DNA from: Dipteris shenzhenensis
Lineage: Eukaryota; Polypodiophyta; Polypodiopsida; Gleicheniales
Assembly (NCBI GenBank): GCA_047967505.1
Contig: CM106540.1
Length of the DNA stretch: 64,000 bases
Strand: one strand, 5' to 3'
Shown here: positions 1 to 11,474 of the stretch, piece by piece
Layout: every line of letters begins with the position of its first letter
Position numbering within the stretch: the stretch's first letter is position 1
The notes under the pieces: generated by a model
The model's database searches: none
The model's input: only the letters and a program-made list of their open reading frames with translations
Told to the model about the DNA's origin: nothing
Program-made: the position numbers and the translations under genes

Positions 1-679
1 TTTCGTGCTCTACGCGCTCGTTACATCATGCGCACATTTTGGCGCAAGTTACACTCACATTTAAGCCTCGCCGACAAAACCACTTCCTTCACGCACATTT
101 GCCTCTACATCGACGCATCTGACCCAGCACTTAAAAAGAACAAAGGAAAAGGAATTATTTGCTGTTCTTTCATCGATCGACGGTTGGTTTAGATCTAGAT
201 AAGAGTAGACTAGATCGCCATAGAGGGGACGCTTTGAATTCCCCAAGTTGCCAATCTAAGCCATGCCCGAAATTCCCGACTAGTACCTACTCGGAGTCAG
301 TCCATACGCTCACATCCGATTTCACATCATTACATTACCTGAAATCTTACGTTCATCAGTTCAGTGAGCAGACTTCAGAGTTCAGAGGCATTGCAGATTG
401 ATTCAGTGGGCAGATAGCACTTGATTTCACACACACATGCCACCATTGTAAAGCCTATTTGGCTATCTCACGGCATCGTGCACATCATTTTTCAGCCTTG
501 TAAAGCCTCTTGGCTATTCCCGGCATCATTGCCACAAGCCTTGTAACACAGGTCAGATCTTATTTACTGCAGTTCTATCTTCACCGACGGTACAGAGATT
601 TCACTTGGCATCTTCAGTGTATTTGCAGTTGATTCATACAGAGTTTTCCAGGACACTTTTTGAGTACATTGTTTGCACC
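1..679 (+). other. Untranslated leader of copia element A (3' part)
   Basis: This segment matches 44090-44769 of element B, just upstream of the gag start. No conserved protein is seen; the short reading frames here are not supported by comparison of the two copies. It contains two direct copies of a motif like ttgtaaagcc followed by tggctat (around 448-475 and 500-520). Confidence 0.8.
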
Positions 680-1690
680 ATGTCGACTAGCAACCTCAAT
701 CTGGAGGCATCTGCTAAGTTAGACAACTCCAATTACGGTACATGGAAATACCGAATGGAGACCATTCTTGTGCTTCAGGACAAATGGGAGTATGTTGATG
801 GATCCATACCTAGACCATTGGCAGATCCAGCCACCAGTAGCTCTACTCCATCTGTTGTCACAGCACCAGCAACGGGATCTACATCTACACAAACAGTTTC
901 CGCACCAGTAGCAGATCCTGCCATTGCCCGAGCTCAAGCAGAATGGGATAAGAAAGACAAGTATGCCTATCACCTGATTAAGCAGAATGTGCAAGATGTC
1001 ATGCTAGGACAGCTCAACACAGTCAAGACATCAAAAGAAGCATGGGATATGTTCGCAGCTCTCTACGAGTCCAAGAACACATCCAGGATTCTCACCTTGA
1101 GAAACCAGATCAACCAGAGTTTCCGCAATAGCAATGAAACCGGTCATGCTTATGTACTCCGCATCAAAGACTACAACAATCAACTTGCAGCAGCAGGAGA
1201 GACTATGAATCCCGCAGAAATGGTTCAAGTAATCCTGAATGGACTAGGAGAAGGATATGAGAATCTAGTCCAGAGTATTGCCATCCAACGGCAAATTCCA
1301 ACACTTGAAGAACTTCAGTCAGTTCTACTTGGTGAAGAACTCAGGACTCAGGCCATTCAAGCACGTAAAAGGTCATTCTAATGATCAGGCATTCACAGCT
1401 TCAGACAGAAGCAGAGGCAAAGGCAGAAACAGAGGTAGATCATATCAGAAAAGTGGTCATCATCAACAAAATCAAAGTCAGAATCAGCAACAGCATCAGC
1501 AGCATCCTCAACAACATCAAAATTAGCATAGAGGAAATCATTCCAACCGAGGAAGATTCCAAGGACGAGGGAATGCATCCACCAATGTGTCAAACATTCA
1601 ATGCAACTATTGTCACAAGTTTGGACACTATGAAAGAGATTGCCGCAAGAAGCAGTATGACCAAGGCGGTCAATCCTAATCGAGGGAATT
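680..1690 (+). pseudogene. gag: gag (capsid/nucleocapsid) of copia element A, frameshifted
   Basis: The start is the ATG at 680 (MSTSNLNLEASAKLDNSNY), shared with element B at 44770. The N-terminal part is a UBN2/copia-type gag: WKYRME, EAWDMF, LRNQINQSFRN and QVILNGLGEGYENLV are visible. Near 1367 A has one extra A in a run of As (cgtaaaagg against cgtaaagg in B), which shifts the frame and ends the first stretch at 1381. The next frame carries the basic RG/Q-rich tail but meets TAG at 1524-1526 where B has CAG. The CCHC zinc knuckle (CNYCHKFGHYERDC) follows, and a 5-bp deletion near 1676 then moves the reading frame into that used by the protease. Ancestral gag and pol were one polyprotein. 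Confidence 0.9.
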
Positions 1691-4600
1691 CCCGAGGAAG
1701 AGGAAATCATCGTGGTGGACATTCTAGTCACAGTCATTTTGCAAATGAACATGGCAATATGTTTCTTGCAAGTGAGGAATTGCATCAGACTGATACAATG
1801 CACCTAGACACTGATTTCAATCCCAAAGAAGATTTCAGTTATCAAGTCGACCAAGTGGAACAGGATCCTTGGTACATAGACAGCGGTGCATCATCTCATA
1901 TGACAAATCATCAGGAATGGTTCACAGAAATGAAGCCATTAGAAGGTCAAAAGAATGTCATCTATACAGCAGACAATACACCGAATCCGGTTCAAGGGAC
2001 AGGTGTTATCCCTATGAACAATTTCACTGGTACAAAAGGATTAGTCAAAGATGTGCTCTATGTTCCGAAGCTCAGCAAGAACCTTTTGTCAGTAGGTCAA
2101 ATGACGGAACACAACTACAAAGTCATCTTCGACGGTGATGAATGCACTATCAGAGACAAATCCAAAAGAGGTCAGCTAGTAGCAAAAGGTGTTAAGGAAG
2201 GACGCTTATACAGGATGCTAGCTACAGTACCAGATAAACATGCCATGTCAGCTCAAATGCAACAGATGCCACTATCTGCAAAATGGCACAAGAGATATGG
2301 TCATGTCAACTTCAAGTACTTGTTAGATCTAAGGAATCAAAATATGGCAATTGGGATTCCGAAGCTACAGTTTCTTGGAAAGGTTTGTGAAGCATGCTGC
2401 TTCGGCAAACAAAAGCGAACCAACTTTGTCAGAAGTACCTCTCGTGCACGAGGTATTCTTGATTTAATTCATACAGATGTATGGGGTTATGCCCAGACCC
2501 GCAGCATCAATGGTTCACTTTATTACTTGACCTTCATCGACGACTACAGCAGATATTGTTGGGTCTACTTTCTGAAAGAAAAATCTGAAGTGTTTGCCAG
2601 ATTTCAAGAATTCAAAGCCATGGTAGAAAACCAAACAGGCAGAAAGATCAAGGTCATGAGATCAGACAGAGGAGGTGAATACATGTCTTCGCCTTCATGA
2701 ACTTTTGCAAAACTCACGGCATTCGAAGACAATTCACATGTGCAGATACTCCTCAGCAAAATGCAATAGCTGAAAGGAAGAATGGGACTTTAGCAGACAG
2801 TGCTAGAGCAATGCTTAGTGAAAAGCATCTTCCAAATCAGTATTGGGCAGAAGCAATAGCTACAGCTAACTACTTGCTTAATCGGCTCCCTACCGAACCG
2901 ATACAAGGTATGACTCCTTATGAAGCATTCACTGGACACAAGCCACGCATTGGGCATCTCCGCATATTTGGTTGCATAGCATATGCCCACATACATGATG
3001 ATCATCGCAGGAAATTGGATGCGAAGTCACGCAAATGCATCATGGTTGGCTACAGTGAAGAAAGTAAAGCATACAAATTGTATGATCCCATCAACCGCAA
3101 AGTCATCATCTCCAGAGATGTAATCTTCGATGAGGAATCAGAATGGAAAACCTCACCTACACAGGAGATAGAAGCATCGACTTCACAGTCATCTACAGAA
3201 CAGGTTGATGAAGAAGAGCAAGAATTGCCAGCAATACCCCAATCAGCATCACAGCAGCTCAGACGGTCTACTAGGGAAAGCAGACCACCAGCCAGATTGA
3301 CATATGCTCAGAAAGGCAAAGCAATTCAGGTGGAAACCACCAACTATGCTCTTATGACTACCATCATGGCTACAGAAGAGCCAGTGTACTTCGAAGACGG
3401 AGTAGATAAGCCAGAATGGCAAACTGCAATGAATGAAGAAATGGATGCTTTGTATAAAAATAACACTTGGGAATTATGCGACCTTCCACCAGGAAAGAAG
3501 GCCATAGCCAACAAATGGGTATACAAAGTGAAGTACAATCCAGATGGCAGTATTCAGAGATACAAAGCCAGATTAGTTGCAAAAGGATTTGCACAACAAT
3601 ATGGCCAAGATTATGATGAGACTTATGCTCCAGTAGCAAAGATGGATTCCATACGGTTCTTGATATCACTAGCGACACTCAGTAAATGGAATGTGTATCA
3701 GCTCGATGTCAAGAATGCATTTCTCAATGGTTATCTAGACGAGGAAGTCTACATGCAACAACCAGCCGGTTATGTTGAACCAGGAAAAGAGAACAAGGTT
3801 TGCCATCTCAAGAAAAGTCTCTACGGCTTAAAACAAGCACCCAGAAGTTGGTACAGCAGAATTGACAAGTATTTTGCTGATCTGGGATACATAAAGTCCA
3901 ATGCAGATCATACTCTCTACTACACAGTTCAAGGGGAAGATATTACTATTGCACTTTTGTACGTAGATGATCTGATTGTGATAGGAAGCAAGGATAGCTT
4001 CATCAGAAAGCTAAAACAAGACTTATCTGCAGAGTTCAACATGAAAGATCTTGGACTTATGCACTATTGTCTTGGAATTGAGTTCTGGAGAGATTCAGAT
4101 AGCACATTCATGAGTCAGCTCAAGTATGTTGACAGTCTCCTGAAGAAGTTTCATATGGCAGATTGCAAGATTGCAGCCACTCCCATGGAACAGAGTTTGA
4201 AACTTACTAAAGATTCAGAAAAGCCTACAGTCAATGACAGATACTACAGGCAACTCATTGGATCTCTTATATATCTGACAATCACACGGCCAGATATTTG
4301 TTATGCAGTAAGCTCACTAGCACAGTTTATGGCAAATCCAAAATAGTCTCACTGGAATGCAGCCAAAAGAGTCTTGAGATACATCAGAGGTACAAGACAA
4401 TTTGGGATAGAATACAGAGGAAGTCATCCACGGTTGCATGGATACTGTGACAGTGAATATGCTGGAGATCATGAGACCAGGAGATCGACACAGGGATATG
4501 CATTTTTCCTTGGTCAAGGTGCTATATCATGGTTGTCAAACAAACAGCCAACTGTTTCTTTGTCTTCGACTGAAGCAGAATATAGAGCACTCACTACAGG

Positions 4601-4928
4601 TGCATGTGAGGCTATATGGCTCAGAAGACTATTGTCAGAAACAGATTACTTTGATGAGTCAAAGCCAACAACAATATACTGTGATAATCAATCGGCTCAA
4701 GCATTGGCCAAAAATCCAGTATATCACTCCAGGACAAAGCACATTGATGTCAGAGAGCACTTCATCAGAGAAAGAGTGTTACTTGGTGACATCACACTGC
4801 AGCATTGTGATAGCAAAGAAAATGTTGCAGACATCTTTACCAAACCACTCGGTAAAGAGCTATTCGAGAAACACCGACTAGCTCTTGGTTTGATGCAGAG
4901 GAAGGACATTCCCATTAAAGGGGTGTGA
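1681..4928 (+). pseudogene. pol: pol of copia element A: protease, integrase, RT, RNase H
   Basis: Aspartic protease: WYIDSGASSHM, catalytic Asp codon at 1879. GAG-pre-integrase: WHKRYGHVNFKYL with CEAC. Integrase core: Asp at 2476 (IHTDVW), Asp at 2665 (RSDRGGEY) and Glu at 2772 (AERKNG). A 1-nt loss near 2690 ends the frame at 2700 and splits the core between two frames. RT: VYKVKYNPDGSIQRYKARLV, LDVKNAFLNG and YVDD at 3960-3971. An in-frame TAG at 4344-4346 replaces CAG of B just before the RNase H (CDSEYAGD, SLSSTEAEYRAL), which runs to the normal stop at 4928. Three lesions (frameshift, stop and the gag frame breaks) make it inactive, although every domain is still recognisable. Confidence 0.93.
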
Positions 4929-4971
4929 TGGAATGTAATGCTCAGTCCTTCTTCGATTCCCCAGAATCATC

Positions 4972-5016
4972 ATCTTGAGGGAAGGCCTACTTCATGATGT
5001 TGATCTTGAGGGAAGG
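4972..5016 (+). promoter_or_regulatory. Polypurine tract of element A, duplicated
   Basis: gagggaagg at 5008-5016 abuts the 3' LTR and fits the plus-strand primer site. The 14-mer atcttgagggaagg occurs twice, at 4972-4985 and 5003-5016, and the same doubling is present in element B, so it belongs to the family. Confidence 0.7.
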
Positions 5017-5273
5017 TGTTGAGAGTTCATGCTCAACATCATGTGATCATGTGTGCATAGCACCATCACGTGATCATATGTGCATAGCACTAACCTTATA
5101 GAGTGCTATAAAGGAAAGGGTTAGATCCCCTAACCCTAACCCTAAAAGGGTTTGTATATATTCTATTTTTTCAACTAATTCTAGTGTACAGTTAGTCATT
5201 TGTGGTGTGCTCTCTAGCTGTGCCCTCTCTCCTCATCTCCACTCTTCTCCTCTCCCCTCTTCATATTTTGTCA
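5017..5273 (+). repeat. 3' LTR of copia element A (257 bp)
   Basis: It begins TGTTGAGAG and ends TTTTGTCA (TG...CA). U3 carries a 27-bp tandem duplication (5038-5064, 5065-5091); the second unit contains the palindrome TCACGTGA, a G-box. A TATA box (ctataaag) lies near 5107. Just after it come gggttagatcccctaaccc, which can fold, and the telomere-like ccctaaccctaaccctaaa. The two LTRs of B have the same layout. Confidence 0.95.
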
Positions 5274-5583
5274 TAGCCTTTATACTATGTAATGTGCAAT
5301 TATGAATCTAGATGTGACTCTTTCTCCTAGGTAAAGAAATAACAAGTTGGGGTGTGCAAGCATTACCTGTCTACCCATTTAAAACTTTGTTGTTCTAACA
5401 ATTGATTTTCTTTGGATGGTGGCAGATAAATGGACCTCGACCGTGGAGTATTGGACACCTGAAAGATTCAACCTTGATTTCTTGATGTAGTTGCAAGATT
5501 TATAAACTATTGGAATATACTACAATGATTACTTGTTATAATGTTTTAAGATCTTTGATGGCCATGTCTTGGGATATTTTTGT

Positions 5584-5587
<4 letters not shown>

Positions 5588-5622
<35 letters not shown>

Positions 5623-5648
5623 CACGCACACACGCATGCATGCATGCA

Positions 5649-5678
<30 letters not shown>
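5588..5678. repeat. (CA)n microsatellite with an ATGC core
   Basis: Two CA-dinucleotide runs flank a short run of alternating purine-pyrimidine gcatgcatgcatgc. Reading frames crossing it are low-complexity artefacts. Confidence 0.97.
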
Positions 5679-5679
<1 letters not shown>

Positions 5680-5764
5680 CTTAGAAGTTGGCACATGCAC
5701 ATACGCACTGACACAGATACATTTATATGTATAAGTTTAATATCTAAAGGGTCAATGTTTGCTT

Positions 5765-7060
5765 GGGTGTAGGATATATAGTATAAAATTGGTGGAGGTG
5801 GCAAGGGATCTTGGAATTTCCCATCCATGTATGCTGGTCCCATGTGGGGTGTTGTATAGTCCAAGAAATAATATTTCTATTAGGGAAAAGTAGGATGAGG
5901 TGTGGCAAGCATCTTTGTGCCAACCCTCCACTTGTTCTCCTAGTTGTTATAGTATTGAGTAGGAGCCATGGGGTATCTTAGACTTAGGATAAGAAAGTTT
6001 GGTTTTTGTTGCATGCTATTGAGGATGTGCATTGCCAAGCTCACATGGGAGATGCCTTCTCCCACACCATGTGTGTGGGAGTATGCAATTAGGGGAGAAA
6101 TGGGGTCTCAAAAGGGCCTCCAATTAGTGTTTCCTAATTTCAAGGGATCAGGGAGGGATTTGAGTTCTACCAATGAGAGTGCTCCTTTCTGTGGGGCAAT
6201 GGTATGTTGAGGTGGCATGTTACATTTACTATGCTTAGGTCATAGGTGGTTTCAATTTGAAAAAGGTGGTTTCAGTTTGAAAAAGGGGGAAGGAATACCA
6301 AGGAGGGATGCAAGTGGGGTTGTCTAGTGGATTGCAAGTATAGTCTAGCAGGGGTAGAGCAAGCCACCAACATGCACGGGCTTGACACGTCCAACCACCA
6401 CCTTGCACGCCCACCAAGCCCACCACCTCCACCAAAAACAAAAATGCACCAAAGAAGATTTGAACCTGCGACCACATGTTCCCCACTCTTGTGCCCTAGC
6501 CACCAAGCCAACCACCTATCATGTGTAAATATAAGCTGACTGGTTTGATATATTTATATCCTCCTGAACGTTTTTTTGATTCCTCCCTCTTGATTGCTTC
6601 CAAAACCACCTCTAGCTTACCAAAACCACGTGAGCCTCGATTATGAACCATCCACATAGACTTAGATTAAGTTTCATAATCCTCCCCTAATCCATTCCTT
6701 AAGAGGCCCTTTTGAGACCCCATTTCTCCCCCTAATTGGCATTTATTAGGGGAGCCCCCTCCCTTTGGTTATAAAAGGAGGGACTATTGCTTGATGTGGA
6801 TGCTTATTCTTGTATAGCCACCACTCTTGTATTTTGATTTCGCATTCTCCCTCTCAATAAAGTATGCCCCTCCTTCCTTGATGTCTCCATCTCCTCATTC
6901 TCCTTTCCGGGCCAAAGCCCCCTTCTTCATCTCCACCCCTCATCTTTCCTTTTCCTCAACCATAATATAGCTCTCTTTTTCTCTCTCACTCTTCCCCATG
7001 GCTCTAGTGCATCGCCATGCTTTGCACCTGATGGTGTGGGGTGGTTTCTCTTCCTCCTAA
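5765..7060 (+). repeat. Left copy of LTR-like direct repeat (with about 0.7 kb extra)
   Basis: 5790-6060 matches 9190-9440 (ggcaagggatcttggaattt, caagaaataatatttctat, gagtaggagccatgggg). 6765-7060 matches 9455-9775 (tgcttattcttgtatagcca, cccctccttccttgatgtct). The shared part has a TATA-like ttataaaagg and a polyadenylation-like caataaag, as in an LTR. The left copy has about 700 bp between the two matching blocks that the right copy lacks. TG/CA boundaries and target duplications could not be fixed. Confidence 0.5.
6085..6740. repeat. Inverted repeat, about 36-bp arms, inside the left LTR-like copy
   Basis: Arms at 6085-6120 and 6703-6740 are near-perfect reverse complements (gagaaatggggtctcaaaag against cttttgagaccccatttctc). 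They bracket much of the segment missing from the right copy at 9180-9775. A foldback or MITE-like insertion is possible, but no target-site duplication was established. Confidence 0.55.
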
Positions 7061-7199
7061 TAGAAAAGTGGTGTGGCTACTAGGATGCGAATCTCCACAA
7101 CTATGGCTTATGAAGACCACCTTGCCATTGATGCTTCAATTTTAGCTTGTGTGATATGATTGCCCTATTGTAAGTTTCCTCTTTAAGTTTGTTTTGCTT

Positions 7200-7319
7200 G
7201 GGGGGGGAAAAGTCCTCACTCCCCTTCCTCGCTCTCTCTCCCCCCCTCTTTTTATTCTCTCTTTACTCTCTTGCCTCACCTCCCTACGGCCCTCTCTCCT
7301 CTTTTTTTCACTCCACTTA

Positions 7320-7361
<42 letters not shown>

Positions 7362-7667
7362 TATGTTTATCTCTCTAAACCCCCGCCCTCTTTCCTCTCT
7401 TCTCTCTCCTCATTCCTCCTCCCACTCTCTTTCCTTATTTCTCTCCAAACTCTCTCTCTACTCTCTTTCTCACTCCTCTCTCTACTTCCCACCCCCCCTT
7501 TTTCTGCTCTCTCCTTGGTCCCTCTTCCTCTCTCCCTCCCTCACTCACTTTCTCTTCCCCACGTGGATTCTTTGTTCCCCCCCTCACTCTCACTCTCTTT
7601 CCTCTCTCCTCTTATCAACCCTCTTTCCTCACATCTCTCTCATATCACTCTCCTCTCTCTATACTAT

Positions 7668-7704
<37 letters not shown>

Positions 7705-7960
7705 TGCCATGCCCCCCCTTACATTCTCTTTACAGTGCACACCCCGCAGTGCACTCGCCCTACATGGGCACCACTCTCTTTTTCTACCACAAGGTGTGAA
7801 CTCTGCCAAATGTGCCCCTCCTTGACTGCTACACACTCTCCATTACCCCACCTCTATTCCCTATTATCGTTGCACTTGGGCCTCTATGCTACCACACCCA
7901 GGCCCCACCTTGGGTGCCACCTATGTGGTTGTTTGCCATTCTCACCTTGTGACTGAAGTG
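7200..7960 (+). repeat. Pyrimidine-rich block with (CT)n runs
   Basis: The plus strand is almost pure C/T with pure (CT)n at about 7324-7359 and 7678-7702. Long Ser/Leu/Pro frames on this strand are by-products of the composition. Confidence 0.9.
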
Positions 7961-7980
7961 CATCTCAAGGAAACTTCTAG

Positions 7981-8638
7981 TTCATTACTAGGGGGTCCAA
8001 TGATAGTGAGATCAAATGTGATAGTGGTTTTGAATCACCTCCCTTGAGAGTTGTAGTGGATCTTTAGAAAATGATGAGCCACAAATTGCATTCACTTCTT
8101 TAGGCACTCTTTCTCCTCCTTTGGATATTTCTTATGATAAAATTTTTGAAGGCTTTGATGGATTGTTTGACGGTGGAAGCATCGATGAGCTTGAAGTCTT
8201 GGCAGTGGGTGCTAATGATAGTGAAACCCTTGCACCTTATTCTCCCCTTGATGTTGTGAGTCTCCTAGAATCTAATGAGATGATATGTGATGAAAGTGAG
8301 CCTGAGGTGTTTGAAATATTCTTGGAGGATGCTATGATGGACATGGAAGAACAATGCAAGCAACTATGGTATGAACTTGTGAATGAAGAATTCATGGTCC
8401 CAGATGAAGTGTTGAGCATTAAGGATGATGTTAAGGCCGAGACATTGATCGATGTGATGCTTGTTGAGAGGAGATAGTATCACTTGATGATCCACAAGGT
8501 GTGATCCCTCAATTGGTTTGGAAAGGCGCTTGGGACCAGTTCTTACAAGAGTCAGTGTGGAATGATGATGTCAAAGAAATGATAGATTCTCGGGAGATAT
8601 TGAAGGTCTTTCCTTCCCAAACTAGGGGGAGTAATCAA
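7981..8638 (+). pseudogene. Unrecognised degenerate coding-like segment
   Basis: A continuous frame from about 8049 to the TAG at 8475-8477 reads FTSLGTLSPPLDISYDKIFE and later LGEGD-free acidic sequence such as ESEPEVFEIFLEDAMMDMEE. A second short acidic frame (SNDSEIKCDSGFESPPLR) precedes it at about 7990-8050 in a different phase. Composition is coding-like (acidic, few low-complexity runs), unlike the flanking DNA. It lies between the two LTR-like repeats, so it may be the body of an old element. I do not recognise a family; no ATG is supported. Confidence 0.3.
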
Positions 8639-9179
8639 CTCCTGTGTGTTTTGATGTAGCATCTAGGTTTTGTGGTCCTTTTGAGTGGTGAACGATTTGT
8701 AATTGATCCAGGGCATGAGAATATGGCACTAGTACCACAACTATTTTTTATCGAGGCAAGAACCTAGGCTGGGAGCTACATTGACCGCATGAAAGAAAGA
8801 TGTTCATCAACAAGAGGCATCTCAAGCTTCTCTTTGTTTGTGTTGTCCCAAGAATTGGGATGCTATGCATCTCATCCTGGGTGGTGGGGAAACTATTATA
8901 TGCAAAACAATTACCAAGGGAAATGGTATAAATAAATGTACATGCGAATGTCTCTGGCATTAGTAGAATAAAATATCGTGTGCCCTTATAAGGGCCCAAG
9001 GTTGAGGCAGCAGGGCAATCCATGTACTAACCTTCCATGTAAGAGTACCCATAGGTGTGTTGTACATAGTCCATGGCAAAAATAATATAGTATGATGAGT
9101 TAGAAGGGTATCCCATGTGCGAACCCTCCACCTAGGTGGTCCCATGCAAGCATTAAGTGAGATGTGGCCAAGGTCAATG

Positions 9180-9775
9180 GGATATATATTATCAAATTGG
9201 TGGTGGCAAGGGATCTTGGAATTTCCCATCCATGTGGGCTGGTCCAAGAAATAATATTTCTATAAGGGAAAAGTAGGATGAGGTGGCAAGCATGCTTGTG
9301 CCAACCCTCCACTTGTCCTCCTAGTTATTATAATATTGAGTAGGAGCCATGGGGCATCTTAGACTTAGGATAAGAAGGTTTGGTTTTTTAGGAAAGGAAT
9401 TGTTGCATGCTAATGAGGATGTGCACCACTAAGATCACATGGGAGATTCCCCCTCCCTTTGGGTATAAAAGCAAGGACTATTGCTTGACGCGGATGCTTA
9501 TTCTTGTATAGCCACCACTCTTGTATTTTGATTTCCCATCCTCCCTCTCAATAAATTATGCCCCTCCTTCCTTGATGTCTCCATCTCCTCATTCTCTCTT
9601 GCCCTTTCCCTTGCCCCTTGTGCCATAGCCCCCTTCTTCATCTCCACCCCTCCTGTTTCCTTTTCCTTACCCATGCTATCGCTTTATTTCTCTCTCTCTC
9701 TCTTCCCCATGGCTCTAGAGCATTGCCATGCTTTGTGCCCAATAGCATGTTATGTTTTCTCTTCCTCGTAATAGT
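9180..9775 (+). repeat. Right copy of LTR-like direct repeat
   Basis: Partner of 5765-7060, about 3.4 kb downstream in the same orientation. It is compact: the match runs through gggtataaaagc (TATA-like) and caataaat. Just upstream, 9035-9120 is a weaker, older duplicate of 9220-9310 (gtccatggcaaaaataatat against gtccaagaaataatatttct, both followed by aaccctccac). Confidence 0.5.
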
Positions 9776-10930
9776 GCGCACATCCGTGCATGCACACACT
9801 TGCATATAGGAATTCGAAATTTGAAAGATGAGGTTTAGAACACAAAATAACGCATTTGATATATTTGGCCCATAGAATCCATACTTTGAATATACATGAA
9901 AGACCTGAGTCTAGAACCACCGATCAATGTATCCAAAGAGCTAAATGATAAAATATAGAACTTGAATCTTGTATTCAAAACTTAACTTGGTTCTGCTTTT
10001 GAAACATGTGATCTTGAAAATTGAAACACATGACCCAAGATAACTCCAAACCATGATTTAGTAAAATAAAATCCTAGGTACTTTAGCAAGACTTGGGTTT
10101 GAAAAACACTTAACTCTATAAGAAATCATATATAAAGTCCCATGCCAATTACTAGGCCCCCAAAAACCAACACTTACTAATTTGAGATTTTATACAATTG
10201 AGACTGGAACCCAAAAACCATTAAAGACTATATTAAAACTAGAATCAAGAACTTGGATGTGATATTCAAAGTTTGCACATCCACAACTTAGATATAAAAC
10301 TAATCCAATGTAGTACCATATAGTTTTAGAGGAGACTTCCTCTATCCACTATATTGTATGCAGTTCTTCCCATTATCAGCATGTTTCTCCTTGTTCTCTA
10401 AATGTAATCCATTTCTTATATAATGTCAAAGTGTACATAGGATATGTTGTTATCTCTCAAATCCCTATCTATAGACCCATATCCATATGTGTGTGTGTGT
10501 GTGTATGTGTCTACAAATACATATCTCTATATCTATATCTATCTGTATCATTTAGTACTAATCGAGAGTGTATCTAAATCTCCAAACAGGTAATAATGAA
10601 ACTTGGACCTAGCACAAGACATATGTATCCAAAACTCAAACCCAAAACATAATAAATCCAGTAAAATGCAATAGGGTAACTAAGCCCAAAACTAGGGGTC
10701 ATTCTAAGGGAGAGTTCATACATAAGTTTGATACTAGTGCACAATACAACAAAGCAAGATACCAAAGTCCTTTTATAGGTAAGTCTTTTCAGTTTTACAC
10801 AAAACTATACTAGAAAAAGTCTAAGGAAGCAATTTTTTTCTGTGTGTGTGTGTGTGTATGCGTATGTGCACACATCTGTGCATGCGTGCATGTGTGTGTG
10901 TGTGTGTGCATGTGCGAGTGCGCATGCACA
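9776..10930. other. AT-rich DNA without recognised gene
   Basis: Only simple sequence stands out: (GT)n near 10488-10512, atctat repeats near 10520-10545, and (GT)n/(GTGCAT)n at 10842-10920. The short frames have no motif. Confidence 0.6.
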
Positions 10931-11382
10931 TGCACCCACCCATGCTAAGTTGCATGAATTCATCCAAATTGTTTTTTGATTCAAAAAAATGGGTCAAATA
11001 TGCATTTTTTAAATTTAAAACATCTTGGCCACATTATAATTTTTTATTTGTATAAATAACTAAGTATTCGTACAAATAAAATAGTTTATTCATATGAAAA
11101 AAACTAGTAAAACTAGTATTAAAAAAAGCTCCGTCTTCATTTTCAACCTATATTTAGATGAATACTATTATGCCACTGCACGTGCATGTGTGTGCACCCG
11201 CCCATGCTAAGTTGCTTGAATCCATACGAATTGTTTTTTTATTTGGAAAAATGGGTAAAATACTCCTTTTTAAAATTTAAAATATCTTGGCCAAATTATC
11301 CTTTATTATTCCTATGAATAACTAAGTATTCCAACGAATAAAATAGTTTATTCGTATGATAAAAACTAGTAAAACTAGTATT
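10931..11382 (+). repeat. Direct duplication of about 190 bp, period 262 bp
   Basis: 10931-11120 and 11193-11382 share tgcaccc.cccatgctaagt, aaaatgggt, ataactaagtatt and aaactagtaaaactagtatt. The copies differ at many positions, so the duplication is old. Both lie next to alternating GT/GC tracts. Confidence 0.85.
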
Positions 11383-11474
11383 AGGATGAATACTCCTCTA
11401 CATCTACTTTTCTTCCTTGTCTCCACCTGCCTACTAGTGCACCTAGCTTAGCTCACGAGACTACCCATAGGCAA

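Larger units (their letters stand above)
1..5273 (+). mobile_element. Ty1/copia LTR retrotransposon A (5' end outside window)
   Basis: Order seen is leader, gag, protease, integrase, RT, RNase H, polypurine tract and 3' LTR. Integrase before RT is the copia order. The 3' LTR is 257 bp, the same length as both LTRs of element B (41798-49342), and the bodies of A and B align almost base for base from position 1 onwards. By comparison with B, about 2.3 kb of A (5' LTR, primer site and most of the leader) lie left of the window. The bases after the LTR (tagcc, 5274-5278) should match the target-site duplication on the unseen left side. Frameshifts and stops in gag and pol make A non-autonomous. 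Confidence 0.95.
5274..7188. other. Non-coding DNA between element A and the CT-rich block
   Basis: No gene recognised. It contains the (CA)n tract, the left copy of a dispersed direct repeat and a 36-bp inverted repeat, which are listed separately. The short frames present have no recognisable motif and mostly run through simple sequence. Confidence 0.6.

Noticed and set aside
4438-4881. Alternative frame inside RNase H of A (also 48507-48950 in B)
   Set aside because: Shadow of the RNase H reading frame; conservation between A and B follows from the overlapping gene.
5510-5864. Thr/His and Val/Cys frames
   Set aside because: (CA)n microsatellite artefact.
7189-7956. Long Ser/Leu/Pro reading frames on the plus strand
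   Set aside because: They are produced by (CT)n and polypyrimidine composition; two overlapping phases are equally open.
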